From: Azospirillum lipoferum
GTDB taxonomy: Bacteria > Pseudomonadota > Alphaproteobacteria > Azospirillales > Azospirillaceae
Assembly: GCF_024170005.1 (NCBI RefSeq)
Contig: NZ_JALJXJ010000004.1
Span: 372,001-436,000 of the forward strand
Length of the DNA stretch: 64,000 bases
Direction: 5' to 3'
Positions 8,815 to 16,185 of this stretch are shown here, in pieces (the stretch's first letter is position 1; every line of letters begins with the position of its first letter). The position numbers and the translations under genes were made by a program. The notes under the pieces were generated by a model, which saw only the letters and a list, made by a program, of their open reading frames with translations, had not been told where the DNA came from and did no database searches.

Positions 8815-9525
8815 ATGAACGCGCCTGTGGATGTCGCGGCGGTGCTGAGGCGCAACCGGCGGCTCGGAGAACTCGACGCCGGACAGATGGCGGAGATGGT
8901 GACGCTGGGCCGCATGGCCCGTTTCGATGCCGACCAGATCATTTTCGACAAGGGTGATCCCGGCGACAGCCTGTTCGCCGTATTGAAGGGACAGATCGCC
9001 ATCCGCACCTCCTCGGCGGATGGCAAAACCATGCTGCTGAACATCCTGGAAGCCGGCGATGTGCTGGGCGAGATCGGCCTGATCGACGGCCGGGAGCGGA
9101 CGGCTGCTGCGGTCGCCCTGCGGTCGGTCGAGCTGTTCCGGATTGACCGCTCCGACTTCATCCCCTTCCTGGAGCGCCATCCGCGACTGTGCACCCGCAT
9201 GATGATCGTCCTGTGCGACCGCCTGCGCTGGGTGTCGGAGAACATTGAGGACGCTGTGTTCCACGATGTTCCACGTCGGCTCGCCCGCCGGCTGCTGCTG
9301 CTGTCGGACAGTTACGGGCAGGATACTCCTGCCGGCCGACGGCTGACCCTGCCCCTGTCGCAGGAAGCACTGGCAAACATGCTAGGCGTCACCCGCGAAA
9401 TGGTGAACAAGTGTCTTGGTGCGCTGCGCCGCACCGGCACAGTGACATATGCCAAAGGTTTTATCGTCATTAACGACCTGGCTTTACTCAAGGACATGGC
9501 CGGGGACCCCGAGCGGGCCCCCTAG
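8815..9525 (+). CDS. Crp/Fnr-family transcriptional regulator
   Basis: A 236-residue protein with an N-terminal cyclic-nucleotide-binding beta-roll (GDPGDSLFAVLKGQIAIRT; phosphate-binding cassette G85-E86 ... R95-T96-A) and a C-terminal winged helix (SQEALANMLGVTREMVNK, about residues 182-199). The G-E-x-x-L...R-T-A cassette is the kind that binds cAMP, and no Fnr-type cysteine cluster is seen. It lies 77 bp after the tfuA-like gene on the same strand. With a class III cyclase gene 3 kb upstream and a perfect TGTGA-N6-TCACA site before the peptide gene, it is the best candidate regulator of this locus. The start is the ATG at 8815; RBS support is modest. Confidence 0.88.
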   Translation: MNAPVDVAAVLRRNRRLGELDAGQMAEMVTLGRMARFDADQIIFDKGDPGDSLFAVLKGQIAIRTSSADGKTMLLNILEAGDVLGEIGLIDGRERTAAAVALRSVELFRIDRSDFIPFLERHPRLCTRMMIVLCDRLRWVSENIEDAVFHDVPRRLARRLLLLSDSYGQDTPAGRRLTLPLSQEALANMLGVTREMVNKCLGALRRTGTVTYAKGFIVINDLALLKDMAGDPERAP

Positions 9526-9632
9526 GGGGAATCCTTACCTGCCTAAAGTTTTGTTCCCAAAACCGGTTGTGGTCGCGTTATAGTGTTCATGCGTTGGGGG
9601 CAATCGCACGGCCAGCACGAGGGCTTAAGAAC

Positions 9633-10013
9633 ATGTCGAGCGATGGGAACAGGAAATCTCGCATCGATCAATCTTTAGGTGTCGCCTCCCTAGCCTCCCG
9701 CACGCTGAGATTGTCTGGGCGTGATGTTTCGATCCGGCTGGAGCCATCCTATTGGGAAGGGCTGGAGGAGATCTGTCGGCGCGAAGACCTGACGGTGGAC
9801 GAGTTGTGCGACGACGTCCGTGACCGCATGGAACAGCAGGCCCGCTGGTCATCCCGGTCCGGCGTCTCGCTGGCGAATGCCCTGCGCGTGTTCGTGGTCG
9901 GCTATTTCCGGCAGGCCGCGACCGAACGCGGTCATGCGCGCGCCGGCCATGGCCAGGGGCGTCCCTTCATCGCTACCCCCTTCGACACGATTCCAGTCAC
10001 CAGCGACACCTGA
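9633..10013 (+). CDS. Ribbon-helix-helix domain protein (RHH_4-like), copy 2
   Basis: A 126-residue protein with the same architecture as the gene at 5911-6213: RDVSIRLEPSYWEGLEEI followed by CRREDLTVDELCDDV, SLANALRVFVVGYFRQ, then a short polar tail. Both copies keep W-x-G-L-E-E-I and the terminal R-x-x-V-x-x-Y-F-R. The start is the ATG at 9633 after GAGGG; a longer frame from 9567 has no family similarity. It follows the crp-like gene by 107 bp. A DNA-binding repressor role is inferred. Its position makes it the distal bracket of the YcaO-TfuA locus. Confidence 0.75.
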   Translation: MSSDGNRKSRIDQSLGVASLASRTLRLSGRDVSIRLEPSYWEGLEEICRREDLTVDELCDDVRDRMEQQARWSSRSGVSLANALRVFVVGYFRQAATERGHARAGHGQGRPFIATPFDTIPVTSDT

Positions 10014-10091
10014 GACCTGGGAAGCCGCCCCGGGGACCGACCTTTCGATCCGCCTCCGAAATGCGGCTACCCCCATCCTGGCAAGACCGCC

Positions 10092-10880
10092 TTACTGGGC
10101 GGTCCAGCCGCCATCCATGGTCAGAGCCGCGCCGCGCATATTGCCGGCGGCTTCGGAGCACAGGAACACCGCCAGTTCGCCCAGTTGTTCCGGCGTGACG
10201 AAGGACTTGGACGGCTGCTTCTCGCTCAGCAGCTCGCGTCCGGCCTCTTCCACCGACAGATTGCGCGCGGCGGCCAGTGCATCGATCTGCTTCTGCACCA
10301 GCGGAGTGAGCACCCAGCCCGGGCAGATGGCGTTGCAGGTGATATTGGTCTCCGCCAGTTCCAGCGCCGTCACCTTGGTCAGGCCGATCACGCCGTGCTT
10401 GGCGGCGACATAGGCCGACTTGTTGACCGACGCCACCAGACCATGGACCGAGGCGATGTTGATGACCCGGCCCCAGCCGCGCGCCTTCATGCCCGGCAGG
10501 GCGGCGCGGGTGCCGTGGAAGACGGCCGACAGATTGATGGCAATCACTGCGTCCCAGCGTTCAACCGGGAAGGCGTCAACCGGCGCCACATGCTGGATGC
10601 CGGCATTGTTGACCAGCACGTCCAACCGGCCATAAGCCGTCTCGGTGGCGGCGACCATCGCCTCGATTTCCTCGGGCTTCGACATGTCGGCGCCGTTATG
10701 AGCGACGCGCACGCCGAACTCCTTGGACAGCGACTGACACAGCTCGGCGATGTAGCCGGCATCGCCGAAGCCATTCAGCATCAGGTCGGCGCCCTGTCCT
10801 GCCAACTGCCGTGCGACCCCAAGGCCGATCCCGCTGGTGGACCCGGTGACGAGCGCAGCCTTCCCCTTCAGATTGGTCAT
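10092..10880 (-). CDS. bdhA: 3-hydroxybutyrate dehydrogenase (SDR family)
   Basis: A 262-residue short-chain dehydrogenase interconverting D-3-hydroxybutyrate and acetoacetate with NAD+. The Rossmann motif is VTGSTSGIGLGVA (residues 11-23); NNAG is at 91-94, and the catalytic residues are S144, Y157 and K161 (SAYVAAKHG). The sequence closely follows PHB-cycle 3-hydroxybutyrate dehydrogenases (ASVHGLVASVNKSAY). It is the last gene of a four-gene operon: permease, CoA-transferase A, CoA-transferase B, dehydrogenase. The route is uptake, oxidation to acetoacetate, then CoA activation. Confidence 0.93.
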   Translation of the reverse strand: MTNLKGKAALVTGSTSGIGLGVARQLAGQGADLMLNGFGDAGYIAELCQSLSKEFGVRVAHNGADMSKPEEIEAMVAATETAYGRLDVLVNNAGIQHVAPVDAFPVERWDAVIAINLSAVFHGTRAALPGMKARGWGRVINIASVHGLVASVNKSAYVAAKHGVIGLTKVTALELAETNITCNAICPGWVLTPLVQKQIDALAAARNLSVEEAGRELLSEKQPSKSFVTPEQLGELAVFLCSEAAGNMRGAALTMDGGWTAQ

Positions 10881-10886
10881 TCTTCT

Positions 10887-11540
10887 TTATCCTTCGATCG
10901 GCATGGAACGGAGGCCCGGGGCAATGATCAGTTCGCACCCGGTGTTGGCGATCACCTGCTCCACCGTGACACCGGGGGCGGTTTCCTTCAAGACGAGCCC
11001 GGCATCGGTCGGCTCGATGACGGCGAGGTCGGTCACCACCAGATCGACGCGGCGGACCGAAGTCAGCGGCAGGGCGCAGCGCTCGACGATCTTCGCCTCG
11101 CCCTTGGCGCTGTGCTGCATGGCGACGATCACCCGGCGGGCACCGGTGACGAGGTCCATCGCTCCGCCCATGCCCGGCACCATCTTGCCCGGCACCATCC
11201 AGTTGGCGAGACGCCCCTCGCGGTCGATCTGCAGGCCGCCCAGCACGGTGACGTCCAGATGGCCGCCGCGGATCAGGCCGAAGGAGAAGGCGCTGTCGAA
11301 GGACGCCGCCCCTGGCAGGGCCGAGATGGGCGAGCCGCCGGCATCGGTAAGGTCATGGTTCTCCGCTCCGGTGATCGGGCCGGACATGCCGACGATGCCG
11401 TTCTCCGACTGGAAGAACACATGGCGTCCGGCAGGGACGTAGCGGGCGACCAGGGTCGGCAGGCCGATCCCCAGATTGACGAGGTCGCCGTCCATCAACT
11501 CCAGCGCGACGCGCTTGGCGATCAGGGTCTTTTCATCCAT
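10887..11540 (-). CDS. scoB: 3-oxoacid CoA-transferase, subunit B
   Basis: A 217-residue subunit of a succinyl-CoA:acetoacetate (or related short-chain) CoA-transferase. NLGIGLPTLVARY is near the N-terminus and the catalytic glutamate is E46 in FFQSENGIVGMSGP. It activates acetoacetate made by the adjacent dehydrogenase. It lies 17 bp after subunit A and 6 bp before bdhA, which supports one transcript. Whether succinyl-CoA or acetyl-CoA is the donor cannot be told from sequence. Confidence 0.92.
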   Translation of the reverse strand: MDEKTLIAKRVALELMDGDLVNLGIGLPTLVARYVPAGRHVFFQSENGIVGMSGPITGAENHDLTDAGGSPISALPGAASFDSAFSFGLIRGGHLDVTVLGGLQIDREGRLANWMVPGKMVPGMGGAMDLVTGARRVIVAMQHSAKGEAKIVERCALPLTSVRRVDLVVTDLAVIEPTDAGLVLKETAPGVTVEQVIANTGCELIIAPGLRSMPIEG

Positions 11541-11557
11541 GGCTCTCTACTCCCCGA

Positions 11558-12217
11558 TCAGCGCGGCGTTGCGGCGACGATGTAATCGACCAGCACCGAC
11601 GGCGTCATCACCGCGTCGGGCGGGATGCAGCCGACAGGCAGGATGTCCTCGGCCTCGGCGATCACGGTGGCGCCGGCCATCGCCATCAGCGGGTTGAAGT
11701 TGCGAGCGGTCAGCGCGTAGGTCAGGTTGCCGTACAGATCGGCCTGCTTGGCGGCGACCAGCGCGAAATCGGCCTTGATCGGCATTTCCAGCAGATAGGT
11801 GACGCCGTCGATCTCGACCTTGCGCTTGCCCTCCTCCACCGTAGTGCCGACACCGGTGGGGGTCAGGACGCCACCCAGCCCGACGCCGCCGGCGCGGATG
11901 CGCTCGGCCAGCGTGCCCTGCGGCACCAGTTCCACCTCGATGTCGCCGGCGATCATCTGCTTCTGCGTTTCTGGGTTCAGCCCGATGTGGCTGGTGACGA
12001 CGCGGCGCACCAGCTTTTCCACCACCAGCTTGCCCAGGCCGTTGTTGGGCCGGGCGGTGTCGTTGGCGATGATGGTCAGGTCGTGCTTGCCCTGGCGGAT
12101 CAGTTCGTCCACCAGCCGGTTGGGGCCGCCGACAGCCATGAAGCCGCCGATCAGCAGGGAAGCGCCATCGGGAATACGCGCGACGGCGTCCTCCAGGGAA
12201 ATGAGCTTGTTCTTCAT
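11558..12217 (-). CDS. scoA: 3-oxoacid CoA-transferase, subunit A
   Basis: A 219-residue CoA-transferase family I alpha subunit. Signature features are the N-terminal GASLLIGGFMAVGGPNRLVD glycine-rich loop, the IANDTARPNNGLGKLV segment, and TYALTARNFNPLMAMAG near the C-terminus. It pairs with subunit B encoded 17 bp downstream. The gene starts 2 bp after the permease stop, so translation is probably coupled. Confidence 0.92.
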   Translation of the reverse strand: MKNKLISLEDAVARIPDGASLLIGGFMAVGGPNRLVDELIRQGKHDLTIIANDTARPNNGLGKLVVEKLVRRVVTSHIGLNPETQKQMIAGDIEVELVPQGTLAERIRAGGVGLGGVLTPTGVGTTVEEGKRKVEIDGVTYLLEMPIKADFALVAAKQADLYGNLTYALTARNFNPLMAMAGATVIAEAEDILPVGCIPPDAVMTPSVLVDYIVAATPR

Positions 12218-12219
12218 GA

Positions 12220-13611
12220 TCAGACGATCCCGGTCAGGTAATAGACGGCGATCACGAAGAAGACCGCCAGCGTCTTGATGCAGGTGACGGCAAAGATGTC
12301 GCCGTAGGACTGCCGGTGCGTCAGCCCAGTGACGCCCAGCAAGGTGATGACGGCGCCGTTGTGCGGCAAGGTGTCCATGCCGCCGCTGGCCATGGAGGCG
12401 ACGCGGTGCAGAACCTCCATGGGGATGCCGGCGGCGTTGGCGGCGGTGATGAACTGGTCGGCCATGGCCGCCAACGCGATGCTCATGCCGCCCGACGCCG
12501 ATCCGGTGATGCCGGCGAGCGCCGTGACGGTCACCGCCTCGTTCACCAGCGGGTTCGGGATGGCGGCCAGGGCGTCACGGATCACCAGGAAGCCCGGCAG
12601 CGCCGCAATGACCGCACCGAAGCCGTATTCCGACGCCGTGTTCATCGAGGCCAGCAGCGACCCGCCGATGGCAGCCTTGGTGCCCTCGGCGAAGCGTTGG
12701 GACACCGGCTTCCAGGCGAAGGCCAGCACCATCAGAATGCCGCAGAGCAGGGCCCCTTCCACCGCCCAGATACCGGCGACGGACGAGACCTGCGTCACCA
12801 GCGGCTTGGCGCCGGGGGTCAGCGCCACTTCGCTGGTGGCACCGTACACGCTGGGAATCGCCATGGTGAACAGCTTGTTCAGCACGCCGACGGCGACCAG
12901 CGGTGACAGCGCCAGGATCGGGTTGGGCAGCTTCTCCGACGCCACCGGCTCCGGCTCGTTGGTGTGACCGCTGCCATAGCCTTCGCCGCGCGCGATGGCC
13001 GAACGCACCCGCCATTCCAGATACAGCAGGCCCAGCACCAGAATGAAGACCGAGCCGATCAGGCCCAGCCAGGGGGCGGCATAGGCGTCGGTCTTGAAGA
13101 AGGTGGTGGGGATGATGTTCTGGATCTGCGGCGTGCCCGGCAGCGCGTCCATGGTGACGGTGAAGGCGCCGAGCGCGATCACGCCGGGGATCAGGCGCTT
13201 GGGGATGTCGCCCTGCCTGAACATCTCCGCCGCGAAGGGATAGACGGCGAAGACCACGACGAACAGCGACACGCCGCCGTAGGTCAGCAGCAGGCAGACC
13301 AGGACGATGGAGGTCACCGCACGCTCGCGCCCGACCAGCCTGATCACGGCCGAGACGATCGACTTGGAGAAGCCGGACAGTTCGATCACCTTGCCGAATA
13401 CAGCGCCCAGCAGGAAGACCGGGAAGTACAGCTTCACGAAGCCGACCATCTTGTCCATGAACAGGCCGGTGAAGATCGGCGGCACGGCGGATGGATCGGT
13501 CAACAGCACAGCTCCCAACGCCGCCACCGGCGCGAAGAGGATGACGCTGAAGCCCCGGTAGGCGACCAGCATGAGGAACGCGAGCGCTCCCAGGCAGATC
13601 AGGAAACTCAT
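12220..13611 (-). CDS. GntP-family permease, probable hydroxybutyrate/short-chain acid importer
   Basis: A 463-residue inner-membrane protein with 12-14 hydrophobic segments and GntP/citrate-Mg-H family features (GSASGGMSIALAAMADQF, ASGGMDTLPHNGAVITLL). GntP relatives move gluconate, while the ones next to bdh and scoAB genes are usually assigned 3-hydroxybutyrate or acetoacetate uptake. It is the first gene of the operon, behind a sigma-54-type promoter at 13742-13757. The substrate is inferred from context. Confidence 0.85.
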   Translation of the reverse strand: MSFLICLGALAFLMLVAYRGFSVILFAPVAALGAVLLTDPSAVPPIFTGLFMDKMVGFVKLYFPVFLLGAVFGKVIELSGFSKSIVSAVIRLVGRERAVTSIVLVCLLLTYGGVSLFVVVFAVYPFAAEMFRQGDIPKRLIPGVIALGAFTVTMDALPGTPQIQNIIPTTFFKTDAYAAPWLGLIGSVFILVLGLLYLEWRVRSAIARGEGYGSGHTNEPEPVASEKLPNPILALSPLVAVGVLNKLFTMAIPSVYGATSEVALTPGAKPLVTQVSSVAGIWAVEGALLCGILMVLAFAWKPVSQRFAEGTKAAIGGSLLASMNTASEYGFGAVIAALPGFLVIRDALAAIPNPLVNEAVTVTALAGITGSASGGMSIALAAMADQFITAANAAGIPMEVLHRVASMASGGMDTLPHNGAVITLLGVTGLTHRQSYGDIFAVTCIKTLAVFFVIAVYYLTGIV

Positions 13612-13638
13612 TTGGACGGTGCTCCCTCGGTTATTCTT

Positions 13639-13652
13639 GTCGGAAGACCGAC
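13639..13652. promoter_or_regulatory. Short perfect inverted repeat in the permease leader
   Basis: GTCGG-AAGA-CCGAC lies 28 bp upstream of the permease start, between the sigma-54 element and the ATG. It could form a 5-bp leader hairpin or be an operator. Confidence 0.35.
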
Positions 13653-13741
13653 TTAACGGACGTCGGTTCCGGGCGGGACGGCTGGTTCAGCCGCCGTTGC
13701 CTGTCGTGATGAACCCGGCTACGGGTACATGCGTCAATATC

Positions 13742-13757
13742 AGCAAAGGTCATGCCA
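13742..13757 (-). promoter_or_regulatory. Sigma-54 (RpoN) promoter for the hydroxybutyrate operon
   Basis: Read on the reverse strand the sequence is TGGCATGACCTTTGCT, which fits TGGCAYR-N4-TTGCW with the invariant GG and GC exactly 10 bp apart. It lies about 130 bp upstream of the permease start. AtoC-like RpoN activators control short-chain fatty acid genes in other bacteria. Three inverted repeats farther upstream (13807-13892) are candidate activator sites. Confidence 0.75.
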
Positions 13758-13806
13758 CCGGGAACGGAGCCCGATCGTCGCAGGCGAAACCTTTGATGCC
13801 TCTGAC

Positions 13807-13892
13807 TTTTTGCACTGCACACAAAAATGCTGACTGAAGGCTTGTCTCCTCTTCAAGACAAACCCCGAAACGCGAGTCTCAAATAAGAGACT
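13807..13892. promoter_or_regulatory. Cluster of three inverted repeats upstream of the sigma-54 promoter
   Basis: Three perfect 6-bp-arm repeats occur: TTTTTG (13807-13812)/CAAAAA (13822-13827), TTGTCT (13842-13847)/AGACAA (13856-13861), and AGTCTC (13875-13880)/GAGACT (13887-13892). They sit 50-150 bp upstream of the RpoN site, where enhancer-binding proteins act. The rest of 13653-13971 shows no gene. Confidence 0.4.
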
Positions 13893-13971
13893 TAATCTCG
13901 ATTTGTGGACAGCCGGGCTGACGTGAAACGATCCCACAGGCGGGAGGTTGAGCGGATCATCGGAAACCCGC

Positions 13972-14002
13972 TTGACCTTCCAGCGGCTGGAAGGCGCAGC
14001 CT
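13972..14002 (+). promoter_or_regulatory. MerR/CueR-type metal-responsive promoter of copZ
   Basis: A -35 TTGACC (13972-13977) overlaps the inverted repeat CCTTCCAGCGGCTGGAAGG (13976-13994). A 19-bp spacer puts the -10 near 13997-14002. TTGACCTTCC...GGAAGG with an overlong spacer is the hallmark of promoters activated by CueR-like MerR regulators. No merR-type gene is present in the window, so the regulator acts in trans. Confidence 0.75.
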
Positions 14003-14045
14003 TTCGCAATCACGTCCACAACCGCACCGCCAGAGGAGAAGACCC

Positions 14046-14246
14046 ATGCTGACGTTGAAGGTTTCTGGGATGACCTGCGGCCATTGTGCCCAGACCGTGA
14101 CCAAGGCCGTGGAGGCGCTTCCCGCCGTGGAACGCGCCCTGGTCGACTTGAAGGCCGGTCAGGTCGCCATCGAAGGCAGCGCCGACGAATCCGTCATCCG
14201 CCAAGCCATCGAGGATGCCGGCTATGAGGTACAAGGCCGGGCGTAA
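14046..14246 (+). CDS. copZ: CopZ-like copper chaperone (heavy-metal-associated domain)
   Basis: A 66-residue single HMA domain with a ferredoxin-like beta-alpha-beta-beta-alpha-beta pattern. The metal site is GMTCGHC near residue 10, with two cysteines that bind Cu(I). A GAGGAGA RBS precedes the ATG at 14046, and a CueR-type promoter lies immediately upstream. It hands copper to a P-type ATPase or regulator in the cytosol, but no copA is adjacent here, so it is a stand-alone chaperone unit. Confidence 0.92.
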   Translation: MLTLKVSGMTCGHCAQTVTKAVEALPAVERALVDLKAGQVAIEGSADESVIRQAIEDAGYEVQGRA

Positions 14247-14266
14247 AACGTCATCACAAAAAAGAA

Positions 14267-14300
14267 AATGGGCACCGGACCAGAGTGGCCGGCGCCCATT
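14267..14300. terminator. Bidirectional terminator between copZ and hemP
   Basis: AATGGGCACCGG (14267-14278) pairs with CCGGCGCCCATT (14289-14300) with one mismatch and a 10-nt loop. The A-rich run at about 14257-14268 gives a U-tract for the reverse strand (hemP), and a TTTTT at 14311-14315 follows on the forward strand. Confidence 0.7.
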
Positions 14301-14339
14301 CTCGGCGGCGTTTTTCCCGGAAGGTTCTTTAAAGGTCTT

Positions 14340-14504
14340 TTATTTGGTCAAAATCAGCTTGTTGGCGCGGGTCACACGCAGGCGGTAGCTCTGCCCGGCG
14401 TGCTGGATCACGATCTCGCGGCTGCCCGACATCAGGCGGCCGGATTCGACCACCGGCAGGGATGCGGCGAAGGAGGCGGGAGCGGAGACGGCGCTGTCGT
14501 GCAT
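14340..14504 (-). CDS. hemP: Hemin uptake protein HemP
   Basis: A 54-residue protein. Its end, IQHAGQSYRLRVTRANKLIL plus TK, and the preceding RLMSGSREIVIQH match the HemP family (S-x-x-L-x-G-x-R-E-V-x-I-x-H-x-G-x-x-Y-x-L-R-x-T-x-x-x-K-L-I-L-T-K). HemP is a small factor or regulator for expression of heme receptor genes in alpha- and betaproteobacteria. The ATG is at 14502-14504, and a Fur-like box lies about 90 bp upstream. No heme receptor gene is adjacent. Confidence 0.9.
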   Translation of the reverse strand: MHDSAVSAPASFAASLPVVESGRLMSGSREIVIQHAGQSYRLRVTRANKLILTK

Positions 14505-14590
14505 GGCGTGTCTTTCTTGCTGAACGGACGTTGCGGTCGGCGATGTCCGGGCGTGAACCCTGAGCAGGACCCTACTCTAGCTCGCGGCTA

Positions 14591-14610
14591 ATTGCAAGTC
14601 ATTCTCATTC
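14591..14610 (-). promoter_or_regulatory. Fur-like iron box upstream of hemP
   Basis: Read on the reverse strand the sequence is GAATGAGAATGACTTGCAAT, close to the Fur/NAT-NAT pattern of repeats with ATGA/GAATGA and TTGCAA seen before iron-uptake genes. It lies about 90 bp upstream of the hemP start, which suggests iron repression. Confidence 0.7.
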
Positions 14611-14641
14611 GCTTTTTGGGTTGCCGCCCTACCTGCGGGGA

Positions 14642-15274
14642 TCAATCCCGAATCACGCGGCGGACCGTCCAGCGCAGGCCCACCACCAGCAGCTTGTTGT
14701 ACTCGTTGATCAGCAGGTTGGCGGTGCCGGGCCACATCCACCAGTCGTCGAGGTGGACGGTGGGGGCGACGACGGGATAGGGAACCAGTTCCACGTCCGG
14801 CATCGCCATCGACAGCTCCAGCAGGCTGCGGCGCATGTGGTAGTTGGCGGTCACCAGCCGCAGCGACCGGAATCCCTGGTCGCGCATCCAGTCCGCCGTC
14901 TCATAGGCGTTGCCGATGGTGCTGTCGGCGGAATAGCCCAGCGTGATGCAGCATTCCATTTCGGTCGGGGAGCGGCGGGACAGCTTCAGCAGTTCCTGCA
15001 CATCCACCCCGTCATAGACGCCGGAGACGAACAGTTTCTTCGCCCGTCCGGCGGCCAGCAGTTCCAGCCCGGTGCCCAGCCGGTGGCTGCCGCCGGTCAG
15101 CACGACGATGGCGTCGGTCGGCCGTTCGGCATCGGCGCCGCCGGGAGAGGAGCGCGGCACATCGGCCGCATACCAGAACAGCCCGGCCAGCCAGACCGCC
15201 GCCAGCACCAGCACGCCGGTCATCACATGCGCGATCGCCCGCGCCATCACTCCGCTGCTCCGCCGCCGGCTCAT
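14642..15274 (-). CDS. DUF218/YdcF-family membrane-anchored protein
   Basis: A 210-residue protein with one N-terminal membrane segment (about residues 12-32) and a DUF218 domain: DAIVVLTGGSHRLGTGLELLAAGRAKKLFVSG, SADSTIGNAYETADWM, VTANYHMRRSLLEL. Relatives include SanA and YdcF; the family is linked to envelope and vancomycin-barrier phenotypes, without an agreed reaction. It starts at the ATG at 15274, 13 bp after the ftsX stop, in the common alphaproteobacterial order ftsE-ftsX-DUF218 next to plsC. Confidence 0.85.
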   Translation of the reverse strand: MSRRRSSGVMARAIAHVMTGVLVLAAVWLAGLFWYAADVPRSSPGGADAERPTDAIVVLTGGSHRLGTGLELLAAGRAKKLFVSGVYDGVDVQELLKLSRRSPTEMECCITLGYSADSTIGNAYETADWMRDQGFRSLRLVTANYHMRRSLLELSMAMPDVELVPYPVVAPTVHLDDWWMWPGTANLLINEYNKLLVVGLRWTVRRVIRD

Positions 15275-15287
15275 GTCGCAGTTGACC

Positions 15288-16181
15288 TCACGGCATGGAC
15301 TCCAGCGTGCGCAGCACGGTCCAGCGCGCGGTGACCAGCGCCAGCAGGGCCAGCGCTCCCGGCACCAGCAGCAGGACCGCCCATTGCCAGGGCTGAAGAG
15401 CCAGATCGGGCAGCAGGCTGGCCCGCAGTCCCTGGGAGGCACGGTGCAGTCCATACATCGTGCCGCCGGCCAGCAGCAGCCCGATCCCGCCGCCGCGCAG
15501 GCTCCGGCCCACCACATGCCGTTCGAACTGGCGGGAGACATAGCGGTCGGTGGCGCCCATCAGGTGCAGCAGTTCCACCACCGGCCGGTGGATGGCAAGG
15601 CCGGTACGCACGGCGAAGACCACGGTCATCACCGCCGCCGCCCCGATCAACACCACCACGCCCAGCGCCGCCAGCCGGATCGCCCCAGCGAAGGAGCGCA
15701 GATCGGCCAGCCACACCGCGTGGTCGTCCAGCGTCGCCCCCGGTGCGGCGGAGGTCAGGCGCAGGCGCAGGGCGGCGACATCGACCGGACCGCCAGCGAC
15801 GACATCGATCAGCCGCGGCATCGGCAGCAGCGGGTCCGTCGCGCCGGCTCCCAGCCAGGGCTCCAGCAGCCGGGCGATCTCGCCGCCGCCCAGCAGGGTG
15901 GCCGAACGGATTCCGGGGAAGGAACGCAGGACGGTCAGCGCCGCCTCCGCCCGCTCGTCCAGCGGCGCGACGGGGGCGCCCGGCATCGGCGCCACCTGCA
16001 CGGTCAGCCCGCCGGCCAGCCCGCTGTCCCAGCGTTGCGCCATGTCCGACACCAGCATGGCGCCGGCCAGCGCCAGCGCCGCCAGGAATGCCATCAGCGC
16101 GGTGATCCAGCCGAGAAAGCGCGAGGAAGGATCGACCGCCAGCGGCAGGTCGGAACGGGGCCGCATGGGACGAAGCGCCAT
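15288..16181 (-). CDS. ftsX: Cell division protein FtsX
   Basis: A 297-residue inner-membrane protein with a first TM at about residues 22-42, a periplasmic domain, and three C-terminal TM segments including LHLMGATDRYVSRQFERH, the FtsX/MacB coupling region. With FtsE it forms a type VII ABC complex that activates periplasmic amidases at the septum. The start is the ATG at 16179-16181, 4 bp after the ftsE stop, with an RBS inside the end of ftsE. Confidence 0.9.
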   Translation of the reverse strand: MALRPMRPRSDLPLAVDPSSRFLGWITALMAFLAALALAGAMLVSDMAQRWDSGLAGGLTVQVAPMPGAPVAPLDERAEAALTVLRSFPGIRSATLLGGGEIARLLEPWLGAGATDPLLPMPRLIDVVAGGPVDVAALRLRLTSAAPGATLDDHAVWLADLRSFAGAIRLAALGVVVLIGAAAVMTVVFAVRTGLAIHRPVVELLHLMGATDRYVSRQFERHVVGRSLRGGGIGLLLAGGTMYGLHRASQGLRASLLPDLALQPWQWAVLLLVPGALALLALVTARWTVLRTLESMP

Positions 16182-16185
16182 GCCG

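Noticed and set aside
9531..9538. ATCCTTAC after the crp-like gene as another iteron
   Set aside because: Only the 8-bp half-site matches and the GGGGGC half is absent on the correct side; an 8-mer is expected by chance in 64 kb.
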